From: Firmicutes bacterium UBA3932
GTDB lineage: Bacteria > Bacillota > Clostridia > Peptostreptococcales > Anaerovoracaceae
Direction: 5' to 3'
NCBI GenBank assembly: GCA_002385825.1
Contig: DGEG01000024.1
Coordinates: 1-16,045, forward strand
DNA length: 16,045 bases
Position 1 is the stretch's first letter. Each line of letters opens with the position of its first letter. Below, piece after piece: positions 8,120 through 15,141 of this stretch. The position numbers and the translations under genes were made by a program. The notes beneath the pieces are model-generated. The model was given only the letters and a program-made list of their open reading frames with translations, did not search any database and was not told where the DNA came from.

Positions 8120-9382
8120 TTATTTCGGCCACTCGGGCTTTATTATCGGCGGTGCAGTCCGGTTTTCGCCAGGTTCAATGATTTCAAAGATGCCGCTTTG
8201 CCACTGGCCCATCTCGCCTAAGTGCCCTTTAAAAAGCCCCCCCTCATACGAAAACGGCCCTACGCATGTTTCGTAGGTTTTCGTAGCCAGAAGCTCTCTT
8301 ATCCGCGCCTGGTCAAGGGTTCCGGCCTCTTCAATAGCCTGCTGGAGGTGCTGGAGTGAAGCATACACATCCGCCCCTCCCCAGTAAGTGGGCTCCTGCC
8401 CGGTGAATGCGATGTATTTCTCAATGAACTCTGCAGCTCCGGGAGAACTTTTCTTGTTATAGGAAGCAGGGCCCATAACTCCTTCTACCACCTCTGCCCC
8501 GAAGGCATCTTTATAAAAGCCGAAACAGGGGCCAACGCTGAGGTGAAAAACATCGAAGTTAATGTCAAGCTCCATGGCCTGAGTGGTAATAAGCATGGTT
8601 TCTTCGGGATAGGTAAAGCCGATAAAAGCATCGACGTCCAGCATCTTGGCCTCCTTCAACATCGGGGACATGTCCTGAATTCCGGGCGAATAGCTCTTAA
8701 TCATTTTTACTTCAATGCCTCTCAACTCAAATTCCGGAACCGCCGCCCCCGAGTACTCCACCCCATGGAGATCTCCGATGAAGATTATCCCCACCGACTT
8801 GACGCCGAGTTCCTCAAGAATGTCGGCCAGGGCCGGTATTTGGGTTTCGGCAAAATTATAGACGGAAAAGAAGTAAGGCAGGCCCGAAATAATCTCCTTT
8901 AGCTTGGCCGCACCGCCAGGGCCGCCGATCAGGATATAACCGTGCTTGTTGGCGATCGGAGCAGCAGCATAAAGGAAAGCTGTGCCCCACGGCGGAAGCA
9001 ACAAGTCAACCTGATCCTCCAGGATAAGTTTTTCCAACAACCTTGTCATTGTGCCCATGTCCGATTTGTCATCATACTTGATATACTCTATTGATAATTT
9101 TTTGCCGTATTCCTCTACATAAATACCTCCCTGATCGTTAATCTCCTTTACCCACATTTCATAAACCGGGCCGTTGGAAACCGCTACACCGCTGGCAAGC
9201 GAGCCGGAGAGAGAGGTCGCCTGACCGATGACAATTTTGTCTTTTGTTGGTTCCTGCGCTGTTTCCGGAACGGCCTGTTCAGGAGACGGAGATGGAGTTG
9301 AGGACGGCTGGGCACAGCCGGCAGCGATCCCCAAAACAATAAGCAGACAAACCGCAATCTGTATCTTGCTTTTTTTCGTCAT
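8120..9382 (-). CDS. ABC transporter substrate-binding lipoprotein, branched-chain amino acid type
   Basis: A 420-aa extracytoplasmic solute-binding protein of the LivK-like periplasmic-binding-protein type I (Peripla_BP_6) fold. The N-terminus has a basic start, a hydrophobic stretch (about 7-22) and a lipobox-like AAGC with C23 as the predicted lipidated cysteine. A Ser/Pro-rich linker (to about 45) ties it to the membrane. The mature domain starts near KIVIGQATSLSG and includes AAPIANKHGY and SVYNFAETQIPALADIL, typical of this family. Ligands in this family include branched-chain amino acids, amides, urea and aromatic acids; the sequence does not decide which. The ATG is supported by GGGAGG 10 bases upstream. 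No permease or ATPase gene is adjacent, so it is an orphan that must use a transporter encoded elsewhere. It is terminated by the hairpin at 7908-7947. Confidence 0.95.
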   Translation of the reverse strand: MTKKSKIQIAVCLLIVLGIAAGCAQPSSTPSPSPEQAVPETAQEPTKDKIVIGQATSLSGSLASGVAVSNGPVYEMWVKEINDQGGIYVEEYGKKLSIEYIKYDDKSDMGTMTRLLEKLILEDQVDLLLPPWGTAFLYAAAPIANKHGYILIGGPGGAAKLKEIISGLPYFFSVYNFAETQIPALADILEELGVKSVGIIFIGDLHGVEYSGAAVPEFELRGIEVKMIKSYSPGIQDMSPMLKEAKMLDVDAFIGFTYPEETMLITTQAMELDINFDVFHLSVGPCFGFYKDAFGAEVVEGVMGPASYNKKSSPGAAEFIEKYIAFTGQEPTYWGGADVYASLQHLQQAIEEAGTLDQARIRELLATKTYETCVGPFSYEGGLFKGHLGEMGQWQSGIFEIIEPGENRTAPPIIKPEWPK

Positions 9383-9460
9383 CCTCCACGTTCCTCCCTT
9401 AAAAATGATTTGATTTTCATAATGATTTATAAAATAATAAAAATTAGATAATTTTAATCC

Positions 9461-9520
9461 TATACATCTTTAACCCCCTTCATAAAGTTCATCCAATTAA
9501 ATATTCTATAAAGATGTATA
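9461..9520. promoter_or_regulatory. 12-bp perfect inverted repeat upstream of the binding-protein gene
   Basis: TATACATCTTTA (9461-9472) and TAAAGATGTATA (9509-9520) are exact reverse complements separated by 36 bp in the AT-rich gap before the start codon at 9382. The arrangement fits two half-sites of one dimeric regulator around a promoter, or an RNA stem in the leader. A TATACA in the upstream arm could be a -10 box. The function is inferred only. The rest of 9383-9652 is AT-rich with no gene. Confidence 0.45.
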
Positions 9521-9652
9521 AATTTCCTTTTTTTTAGTAAACGAACCTCCCCATCTACAAATTTTGTTTAATGATGGCGTGTTCTTTATATTGTTTCCTG
9601 GCAATAAAGTCAAACTTACGACGGCATGGCCCAGGCAAGGTCATTTACAAGG

Positions 9653-10645
9653 TTATTTACGTACGTCTTTGTGGCCTGCATGACGCCGCTTTTTCTCAAA
9701 CAGCCGGAGGTACCGGCCATATCCCTCTTTCTCCAGATCTTCCTTTGGAATAAAGCGAAGGGCTGCGGAATTGATACAGTAGCGCTGCCCCCCGGGGGCG
9801 GGCCCATCATTAAAAACATGCCCCAGGTGGGAATCCGCTTCCCTGCTCCGGACCTCCGTACGAACCATTCCGTGGCTGTAATCAGGTATTTCTTTTATAT
9901 TTTCCGGTTGTAGAGGCCTGGTAAAACTGGGCCAACCGCAACCCGCATCATATTTATCCAGCGAGCTGAAAAGGGGTTCGCCCGAGACGATATCAACATA
10001 GATGCCTTCCCTGTTATTGTCCCAGTATTCGTTATCAAAAGGCGGCTCTGTGGCATTTTTTTGCGTGACCTCAAATTGCCTTTCCGTCAGCTTCTTTTTC
10101 AACTCTTCCCGGTTTTTCTCCCGGCCCCAGTGTTTGGTTAGAAAAGCGTTACGCCCCGAACCGCGGCGGTACTGATTATAGTGCAGAGGATTTTTCTTGT
10201 AGTAATCCTGATGGCACTCTTCGGCAGGATAAAAGGGGCCGGCAGGCAGGATCTTGGTGGCGATCGGCTTGGCGAAGCGGTCGCTTTGCGAAAGTGCTCT
10301 CTTCGATGCCTCTGCCTTTTGCTTTTGCTCCTCATTATGATAAAAGATGGCTGTCCGGTACGTTTCTCCGCGATCAAAAAACTGGCCATCGGGGTCGGTG
10401 GGGTCTATCTGTCGCCAGAATACATCCAAAAGCTCATCATAAGAAATCTCCTCGGGATCAAAAGTTACCTGCACCGCTTCGCAGTGGCCGGTTTTCTGCG
10501 AACAGACCTGCTCATACGTCGGATCCGCCTTATGACCGCCCGTATAGCCGGACACTACCTTTATTACGCCGGGCAAATTATCAAAAGGTGGAACCATGCA
10601 CCAGAAACAGCCTCCGGCAAAAGTTGCCAGTTCCTCTCTTTTCAT
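9653..10645 (-). CDS. msrAB: Bifunctional peptide-methionine sulfoxide reductase MsrA-MsrB
   Basis: A fused repair enzyme reducing both S- and R-methionine sulfoxide in proteins. The MsrA domain (about residues 5-160) has the catalytic GCFWC (C13 nucleophile) and the usual SGYTGG. The MsrB domain (about 180-320) has DAGCGWPSF (C236, probable resolving cysteine), HLGHVF and RYCINS (C290 catalytic). The paired CxxC zinc cysteines of Zn-type MsrB are absent, so this is the non-zinc type. There is no signal peptide, so it should be cytoplasmic. The ATG at 10645 is preferred. The TTG at 10657 would be only one base from GGAGG (10659-10663), while the ATG is 13 bases away, which is long but usable. 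It forms a single-gene unit between the binding-protein gene and a nitroreductase gene. Confidence 0.96.
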   Translation of the reverse strand: MKREELATFAGGCFWCMVPPFDNLPGVIKVVSGYTGGHKADPTYEQVCSQKTGHCEAVQVTFDPEEISYDELLDVFWRQIDPTDPDGQFFDRGETYRTAIFYHNEEQKQKAEASKRALSQSDRFAKPIATKILPAGPFYPAEECHQDYYKKNPLHYNQYRRGSGRNAFLTKHWGREKNREELKKKLTERQFEVTQKNATEPPFDNEYWDNNREGIYVDIVSGEPLFSSLDKYDAGCGWPSFTRPLQPENIKEIPDYSHGMVRTEVRSREADSHLGHVFNDGPAPGGQRYCINSAALRFIPKEDLEKEGYGRYLRLFEKKRRHAGHKDVRK

Positions 10646-10772
10646 ATGCTTATTCAAACCTCCAGTACAATATGGCAGTTATAATATGGGCAAGCATAAC
10701 TATGTGCGCTTTTCTTTTTAGTTTTTACTACCGCTCCAAAAATATTAAACAGTTTTCCTTTATGCAATAAAC

Positions 10773-10796
10773 AGCCCGGGCTTGATTTCCCGGGCT
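10773..10796 (-). terminator. Hairpin downstream of the nitroreductase gene, with overlapping tandem repeat
   Basis: AGCCCGGG (10773-10780) and CCCGGGCT (10789-10796) form an 8-bp GC-rich stem with an 8-base loop, 45 bases past the end of the nitroreductase gene. On the - strand it is followed by GTTTATT, a modest T tract. The same bases form a direct repeat, CCCGGGCTTGAT twice (10775-10786 and 10789-10800). It is probably a Rho-independent terminator, though weaker than the others here. Confidence 0.5.
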
Positions 10797-10840
10797 TGAT
10801 CTATATGAGTAGTTATTGAGTAATCCTGCTTGCTAGTCCA

Positions 10841-11449
10841 TTAATCCAGCAAAATCTTATCAAGGCTCAGTCTCTTTCTCGCTTCGGGTGCCTCGGCTGG
10901 ATAACCCAGCAGTAGAAGTGTCACGAAACTGATATTTTTACCCCAGTTAAATATTTCTTTAATCTTTTTTCCATCCGCCAGCCTGACCCAGCAGGTACCC
11001 AATCCCAGCTCTACCGCCCTTAAAACGATATGCTCCACAGCTATGGCTACATTAAAGCCGATTTCCGGGCCCAGTTGCTCAATATCCATCTTCTTGAGCT
11101 TATTGGTTCTGTAATCTATAAATTCAAAAATATGTTTCTCCATGGCTTTTAATTGCAGGAGATCCTGTGCTCCGGAAATTACCCCATCCAGGTATCCCTG
11201 GAGATCGGCACAGCAGACTATTACAACCGGCGCCTCGGCAACATGTCTCTGGTTAAAGGCCGCCTCGGCGAGCCTGCGCTTGGTTTCCCTGTCTTTAACA
11301 ACCTTAAAGCGCCAGGGCTGGGAGTTGCTTCCCGAAGGGGCCAGGCGTGCCGCCTCCAGAAGATCCCTGATTATCTCGTCGGGTATTTCTTCCGGCCTAA
11401 ATTTCCTAATGCTTCGCCTCATTTTAATGGCCTCAATTACGCTTGACAT
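10841..11449 (-). CDS. Nitroreductase-family FMN oxidoreductase
   Basis: A 202-aa member of the nitroreductase fold, usually FMN-bound homodimers that use NAD(P)H to reduce nitro, quinone or other electron-poor substrates. The FMN-phosphate-binding start MRRSIRKF (about residues 10-17) and the PSGSNSQPWRF loop (about 40-50) are clear, as is the ELGLGTCWV segment that closes the flavin site. The physiological substrate cannot be told. The ATG at 11449 is chosen because GGAGGG (11456-11461) lies 6 bases upstream; the in-frame TTG at 11470 would sit upstream of that site. It lies 121 bases downstream of ribU on the same strand with no T-tailed terminator between, so riboswitch-controlled co-transcription is possible. 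Confidence 0.93.
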   Translation of the reverse strand: MSSVIEAIKMRRSIRKFRPEEIPDEIIRDLLEAARLAPSGSNSQPWRFKVVKDRETKRRLAEAAFNQRHVAEAPVVIVCCADLQGYLDGVISGAQDLLQLKAMEKHIFEFIDYRTNKLKKMDIEQLGPEIGFNVAIAVEHIVLRAVELGLGTCWVRLADGKKIKEIFNWGKNISFVTLLLLGYPAEAPEARKRLSLDKILLD

Positions 11450-11455
11450 AAAAAA

Positions 11456-11461
11456 CCCTCC
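11456..11461 (-). promoter_or_regulatory. Ribosome-binding site deciding the nitroreductase start
   Basis: GGAGGG followed by six T then ATG at 11449. This site sits inside the longer TTG-initiated reading frame and argues for the shorter protein. Confidence 0.75.
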
Positions 11462-11524
11462 AAGAAGCAATTGATTTGGGAACAGATTACTGCCCTAACG
11501 GCCATTTTGCCCCGCCGGCCTACG

Positions 11525-11549
11525 GGTGCACCGGCTTCACCGGCGCACC
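11525..11549. repeat. GC-rich imperfect hairpin between ribU and the nitroreductase gene
   Basis: GGTGCACCGG (11525-11534) pairs with CCGGCGCACC (11540-11549) with one mismatch and a 5-base loop. The surrounding bases are also GC-rich. On the - strand no T run follows, so it is not a standard terminator of ribU. It could be an RNA-stabilising or attenuating element, or a dispersed palindrome. Confidence 0.35.
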
Positions 11550-11570
11550 GCTTTTCCGGCACGATCGCTC

Positions 11571-12149
11571 TTACGCTTTGTTCCTGTAAGCATGCATTCC
11601 GGCGTTATAGAACCATATTATTCTTTCTACCGCCTTGTAAACCGAAAAAGTGATTACCGAGTTGGCACCGGCTTTGATAAGGTTAAAAGGAATAATAATG
11701 GGGAAAAGCATTGATACGACAACATCACGGGATACGCCTAAAAAATAAACGGTAAAAATCAGGTTCAGAGGAATCATCATCAGCGTCATGGCTAAAGATC
11801 CGCAGGCAAACCCGAGCACCGCGCCAAAGCGATTATATTTCATACGGAAGATTGTCCCCGCCACCACGACAAAGGTGCCCGTGGCAATAATATGCATGAT
11901 AATTCCTACCCAGCCGCTTCCAGCCGATACAGTGAGCCCTTGTATAACGGATACAACAACAGTCAGGACCAGGCCGCTCAAGGGACCGAAGATAAAAGTC
12001 CCGATAAGGATGGGTACATCAGCCATATCATATTCAAGAAAGGGTGCAGAAGGAAAAATTGGGAAGCGAATCATATTTACCAGTACAATCGATACAGCAG
12101 CCAGCATTGCCATCATTACCATTTCTTTTACCACATGATGCTGTTTCAC
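11571..12149 (-). CDS. ribU: Riboflavin ECF transporter S component RibU
   Basis: A 192-aa polytopic membrane protein that binds riboflavin and docks with the shared EcfA/EcfA'/EcfT module for ATP-driven uptake. About six hydrophobic segments are visible. Motifs include a first helix MLAAVSIVLV, the FLEYDMADVPILIG stretch typical of RibU/S components, and a long loop before GAGSGW-like VSAGSGWVG. The start is GTG at 12149, with GGAGG (12157-12161) 7 bases upstream. The longer upstream reading would run through the riboswitch and is rejected. The FMN riboswitch directly upstream strongly supports flavin specificity. No ecfA or ecfT is in the window; they are presumably encoded elsewhere. It may be co-transcribed with the downstream nitroreductase gene. 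Confidence 0.94.
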   Translation of the reverse strand: MKQHHVVKEMVMMAMLAAVSIVLVNMIRFPIFPSAPFLEYDMADVPILIGTFIFGPLSGLVLTVVVSVIQGLTVSAGSGWVGIIMHIIATGTFVVVAGTIFRMKYNRFGAVLGFACGSLAMTLMMIPLNLIFTVYFLGVSRDVVVSMLFPIIIPFNLIKAGANSVITFSVYKAVERIIWFYNAGMHAYRNKA

Positions 12150-12156
12150 TTTATTA

Positions 12157-12161
12157 CCTCC
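12157..12161 (-). promoter_or_regulatory. Ribosome-binding site supporting a GTG start for ribU
   Basis: GGAGG, then 7 bases (TAATAAA), then GTG at 12149. It lies downstream of the riboswitch terminator, so translation starts only on read-through transcripts. Confidence 0.8.
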
Positions 12162-12187
12162 GCTGATATTATTAATGCCAGGGACAT

Positions 12188-12213
12188 AAAAACACCCCCG
12201 TTTCGGGGGTGTT
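12188..12213 (-). terminator. Riboswitch expression platform: intrinsic terminator ahead of ribU
   Basis: On the - strand AACACCCCCG, AAA, CGGGGGTGTT forms a 10-bp stem with a tight loop followed by T residues (complement of the A run at 12188-12192). It lies between the FMN aptamer and the ribU ribosome-binding site. This is the expected arrangement for FMN-induced transcription termination. The competing antiterminator pairing was not resolved by eye. Confidence 0.9.
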
Positions 12214-12250
12214 GGAAAGCGGCAGCAAAACAAACGTTGCTGTTCATGTT

Positions 12251-12376
<126 letters not shown>

Positions 12377-12384
12377 TCTATTTT

Positions 12385-12413
12385 ATTATAATTGACAAGC
12401 CGCCTCTTGTCAA
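12385..12413 (-). promoter_or_regulatory. Consensus housekeeping promoter of the FMN riboswitch/ribU transcript
   Basis: On the - strand TTGACA (12408-12413) and TATAAT (12385-12390) are both perfect, with an ideal 17-bp spacer. The predicted start site lies just before the aptamer P1 stem at 12376, so the whole leader is riboswitch. A perfect inverted repeat overlaps the -35 box and spacer. Confidence 0.9.
12392..12413. promoter_or_regulatory. Palindrome (possible operator) over the ribU promoter -35 region
   Basis: TTGACAAG (12392-12399) and CTTGTCAA (12406-12413) are exact reverse complements around 6 bp. The palindrome contains the -35 hexamer and much of the spacer, and also puts a TTGACA on the + strand facing the divergent nitroreductase gene. 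It could be a repressor site; there is no proof. Confidence 0.4.
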
Positions 12414-12576
12414 CGAATGAAAAGACGCAATTTTCTTTCCAGTTCAGGCAGGATTTTTACGCTCACAGGTAAAATATTCCCTAAGAGGAACGAAACGGGA
12501 AAACCGGCGGGCTGTTACCGGAAAAGCGCCATCGCACCCGTTAAAATTACAAAATTTACCAAGGAGGAAGGCAAAA

Positions 12577-13104
12577 ATGTCATTCCTGGAACTGGCCAAA
12601 AAGAGGTATTCAGCGCGGAGCTACAAAAACACTCCCGTGGAGGAAGAAAAACTAATGCAAATCCTCGAGGCAGCGAGGGTCGCCCCTTCTGCTGTCACCT
12701 TTCAGCCTCTCTACTTTGTCGTCCTACGAGATGAGGAGATGCGAAAGAAAGTGGCGGCCACATATTCGCATGATTGGCTTATGGAGGCCCCGGTGATAAT
12801 CGTGATCTGCGGAGATCATAGCAAATCCTGGCGGCGTGCCGATGGTAAGGACCACTGCGATATCGACGCTGCCATAGCGGTTGATCATATGACGCTGGCG
12901 GCCGCCGAGCTGGGTCTGGGGAGTTGTTGGGTTTGCGACTTCGATTCTATGCAGTGCCATAAAGCCCTGAAACTCCCGCCACACATTGAGACCATCGTCC
13001 TGCTGCCGCTTGGCTATGCGGCTGACAAAGGTGATCCTGAGCGCCACGGGAAAGAGCGAAAAAAGATGGACGAAATCGTCTTTTGGGACAGTAGCATTAC
13101 TTAA
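12577..13104 (+). CDS. Nitroreductase-family protein (second copy, divergent)
   Basis: A 175-aa nitroreductase-fold flavoprotein. Visible are the KKRYSARSYKN flavin-phosphate segment (about residues 8-18), the APSAVTFQPLYFVV loop (about 36-49), and ELGLGSCWVCDFD. The C-terminal KERKKMDEIVFW matches the usual ending of small nitroreductases. It is shorter than its neighbour at 10841-11449 and shares only family-level similarity, so this is not a recent duplication. The usual N-R/S-QPW of the loop is altered to TFQPL, which may change flavin or substrate contacts. ATG follows AAGGAGG with good spacing (12561-12567). It is transcribed divergently from ribU, with about 160 bases between the ribU promoter and this start. 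A perfect 21-bp-stem hairpin follows. The substrate is unknown. Confidence 0.92.
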   Translation: MSFLELAKKRYSARSYKNTPVEEEKLMQILEAARVAPSAVTFQPLYFVVLRDEEMRKKVAATYSHDWLMEAPVIIVICGDHSKSWRRADGKDHCDIDAAIAVDHMTLAAAELGLGSCWVCDFDSMQCHKALKLPPHIETIVLLPLGYAADKGDPERHGKERKKMDEIVFWDSSIT

Positions 13105-13145
13105 GCAGGTATTCCTGCTGTCTAAGTTGAGGGAAAACAAAAGGC

Positions 13146-13198
13146 TCTAGAAGCCCCGCAGGAAAGGCCGGTATAGGCTTTCCTGCGGGGCTTCTAGA
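13146..13198. terminator. Perfect 21-bp-stem hairpin between convergent genes
   Basis: Bases 13146-13166 and 13178-13198 are exact reverse complements around an 11-base loop. The arms begin TCTAGAAGCCCCGCAGG and end CTTCTAGA. It lies between the nitroreductase gene ending at 13104 (+) and the reductase gene ending at 13256 (-). On the - strand the stem is followed by a T-rich CCTTTTGTTTT, so it should terminate the - operon. On the + strand the bases after it are A-rich and less classical. It is probably a shared bidirectional terminator, though the long perfect stem is also compatible with a dispersed palindromic element. Confidence 0.7.
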
Positions 13199-13255
13199 AA
13201 ATATATCGGTAAGGTTTATGCGACTCCAGGACACCAAACTCTATTATACAAGGGG

Positions 13256-14200
13256 TCAGCCCGAAATGTACCTCGTTGTGTGGTTTTCTCGGGATTGCTC
13301 TAATACCCTAACAAGCTTATAGAGAACCTCAGTTGCTGGAACTGCACACCCAATCTTTTTAGCTTCACGAACCACAGCACCGTTAATTGATTCAATTTCT
13401 GTCATTTTTCCTGCTTTGAGATCTTGTAACATTGAGGGTTGATGATCAAAATGTTTAATAAAAGCTTCATCCATCATTTCCTTAACTTTTTCTTTGTTTA
13501 CTACTATCCCTTTACTTTTAGCGACATTTAATACCTCATCTGCTACTTGAAAAGCAAGATTACGGCCATCCGCACTTAAACCCAATTGACCAACAGTAAG
13601 TCCTGTTACTGCAGTTAAAGAATTCATAGCTGCATTAAATGCTACTTTCTCCCAGATAAAGGGATAAATATTGTCTGTTACCTTACAATTAAAGCCAGCA
13701 TCATTTAATATTTTATTTACTGCTTCTACCCTGTTAATCCCACAGTTGTCAAGTTGCATAATAACAGTTTCACCAGCGCCTAAAGACCTTACATAACCAG
13801 GGCCAACCAGATCACTGGGAAAATTGGTTGTTCCCACGATGATCCTCTCTCGCGGGAAATATTTTTCTAGCAACTCTATGTTGCCCAGACCATTTTGCAG
13901 TGTCATCGTCACTGTATTATCATGCAGCACATGAAGGACAGATTCCAGTGCTTTTTCCGTATGAAACGTTTTGGTAAAAACTATAAGCAGGTCTGCCTTT
14001 TCCTGAACTTCATGGGCAAAGCGGGCAGGTATAGAAATCACTTGGACGCCCGTTTCTCCTTCGATCTTTAAACCATTAGCATTAATAGCTTCAATATGCT
14101 GGGACCAAATATCCACTAAAACCACATTGTATCCACTTTCCCTGAGACGCCCACCATATAAAGAGCCCATAGCGCCCGCTCCAACAACTAAAATATCCAT
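13256..14200 (-). CDS. Ketopantoate reductase-family protein (2-dehydropantoate 2-reductase)
   Basis: A 314-aa PanE/ApbA-family NAD(P)H-dependent reductase, classically making pantoate from ketopantoate for coenzyme A. The Rossmann motif GAGAMG is at 7-12. QNGLGN is present. The catalytic lysine in WEKVAFNAAMNSL is K185, and the family glutamate in MTEIESINGAVV is E268. The length matches the family. ATG is preceded by GGAGGTAATTTGG, an ideal site. It starts 33 bases downstream of the porB-like stop and is probably in the same operon as the oxidoreductase. It reads more AT-rich than the upstream genes by eye. No panB, panC or panD is nearby. The family includes reductases of other 2-oxo acids, so I leave the gene symbol empty. 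Confidence 0.9.
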   Translation of the reverse strand: MDILVVGAGAMGSLYGGRLRESGYNVVLVDIWSQHIEAINANGLKIEGETGVQVISIPARFAHEVQEKADLLIVFTKTFHTEKALESVLHVLHDNTVTMTLQNGLGNIELLEKYFPRERIIVGTTNFPSDLVGPGYVRSLGAGETVIMQLDNCGINRVEAVNKILNDAGFNCKVTDNIYPFIWEKVAFNAAMNSLTAVTGLTVGQLGLSADGRNLAFQVADEVLNVAKSKGIVVNKEKVKEMMDEAFIKHFDHQPSMLQDLKAGKMTEIESINGAVVREAKKIGCAVPATEVLYKLVRVLEQSRENHTTRYISG

Positions 14201-14232
14201 CCAAATTACCTCCTGCCAATGATTGCCGAACT

Positions 14233-15141
14233 TTAGCTTTCTTTAAAAGAGAATAGACTTGCCAATTTTTCCAGCCGCCGCCAGTTCCGGTCGACTTCAC
14301 ACTGGATTTCCGCAATCTGCTCCTTCGTCAGGTGCCTGTAACGGCGCTGACGGGAAAGGTAGTTCTCAATGGGAAGCCCCTGAGGGCCATGATTGATCGT
14401 GTATTTTTCTCCGTCTTCAACTTCATACAGGGGGAAAACCCCTGTTTGCACAGCAAGGCGGGCCATGGTCGCTACATCGTTTTCAGGGAAGCCCCAGCCT
14501 TCAATACATGGTATAAGTAAGAGAATAAACCTTGTCCCCTTTATTTCTTTAGCCTTTCTAACTTTATAGACAAGATCGTCAAGGTAGCCGATAGTCGCTG
14601 TGGCCACGTAAGGGATCCGGTGAGCGGCCATAATCTCCACAATATTTTTTTTCTTGGTTTTTTTGCCGCCCGGCGTGGAGGTGGTATAGGCATAGCGGGG
14701 AGTAGAGGAACTCTTCTGCGTCCCTGTGTTCATATATCCCTCGTTGTCCATACAGAAATAAATGATGTCCTCGTTATGTTCTGCTACCGAAGAAAGCGCT
14801 TGTAAACCGATATCGTAAGTGCCCCCGTCACCGGCAAGGGCGATCACGTTAACGTCGTCTTTCCCACGGGCTTTAAGGGCGCGCTTGATGCCGGCCGCAG
14901 AAGAGGCGCTGGACTCAAAGCTGTTATGGAAGATGGGGATAAGCATAGAGCTGTATGGCTGTGCTCCCATGATCGGGCCCATGCACGAAGGGGGTATTAA
15001 ACCTACCGTATTGGGCCCCATTGTATTGAGGATGTAGCGCAGCGAAAGGGCCATGGCGCACCCCGGACAAGCGGAGTGACCCGGTAAAAATATTTTTTCT
15101 TCTTGAATTTCGTAGCTTTTCACTTTCGTCATATCATTCAT
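14233..15141 (-). CDS. porB: 2-oxoacid:ferredoxin oxidoreductase, beta (TPP-binding) subunit
   Basis: The thiamine-pyrophosphate subunit of a pyruvate (or other 2-oxoacid):ferredoxin oxidoreductase. With the alpha and ferredoxin-like subunits it decarboxylates a 2-oxoacid to acyl-CoA and reduced ferredoxin, or runs in reverse for CO2 fixation. Counting from the GTG at 15144, the TPP motif begins GDGGTYDIG (105-113) and ends at MDNEGY (N134). Cysteines C26 and C29 (ACPGCA), C54 (PPSC) and C213 (PCIEGW) fit the four ligands of the proximal [4Fe-4S] cluster; the C29-C54 gap of 25 matches the spacing I recall from characterised PFOR. The length (about 302 aa) is typical. Either GTG 15144 or ATG 15141 can start it; both overlap the end of the alpha gene, implying coupling. 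The substrate is not fixed by sequence. Confidence 0.93.
   Translation of the reverse strand: MNDMTKVKSYEIQEEKIFLPGHSACPGCAMALSLRYILNTMGPNTVGLIPPSCMGPIMGAQPYSSMLIPIFHNSFESSASSAAGIKRALKARGKDDVNVIALAGDGGTYDIGLQALSSVAEHNEDIIYFCMDNEGYMNTGTQKSSSTPRYAYTTSTPGGKKTKKKNIVEIMAAHRIPYVATATIGYLDDLVYKVRKAKEIKGTRFILLLIPCIEGWGFPENDVATMARLAVQTGVFPLYEVEDGEKYTINHGPQGLPIENYLSRQRRYRHLTKEQIAEIQCEVDRNWRRLEKLASLFSFKES

Noticed and set aside
10181..10770. Two overlapping + strand reading frames opposite msrAB
   Set aside because: They are shadows of the conserved MsrA domain, with no homology or start signals.
11525..11549. Terminator separating ribU from the nitroreductase
   Set aside because: A stem exists but no T run follows on the - strand, so I listed it only as a repeat.
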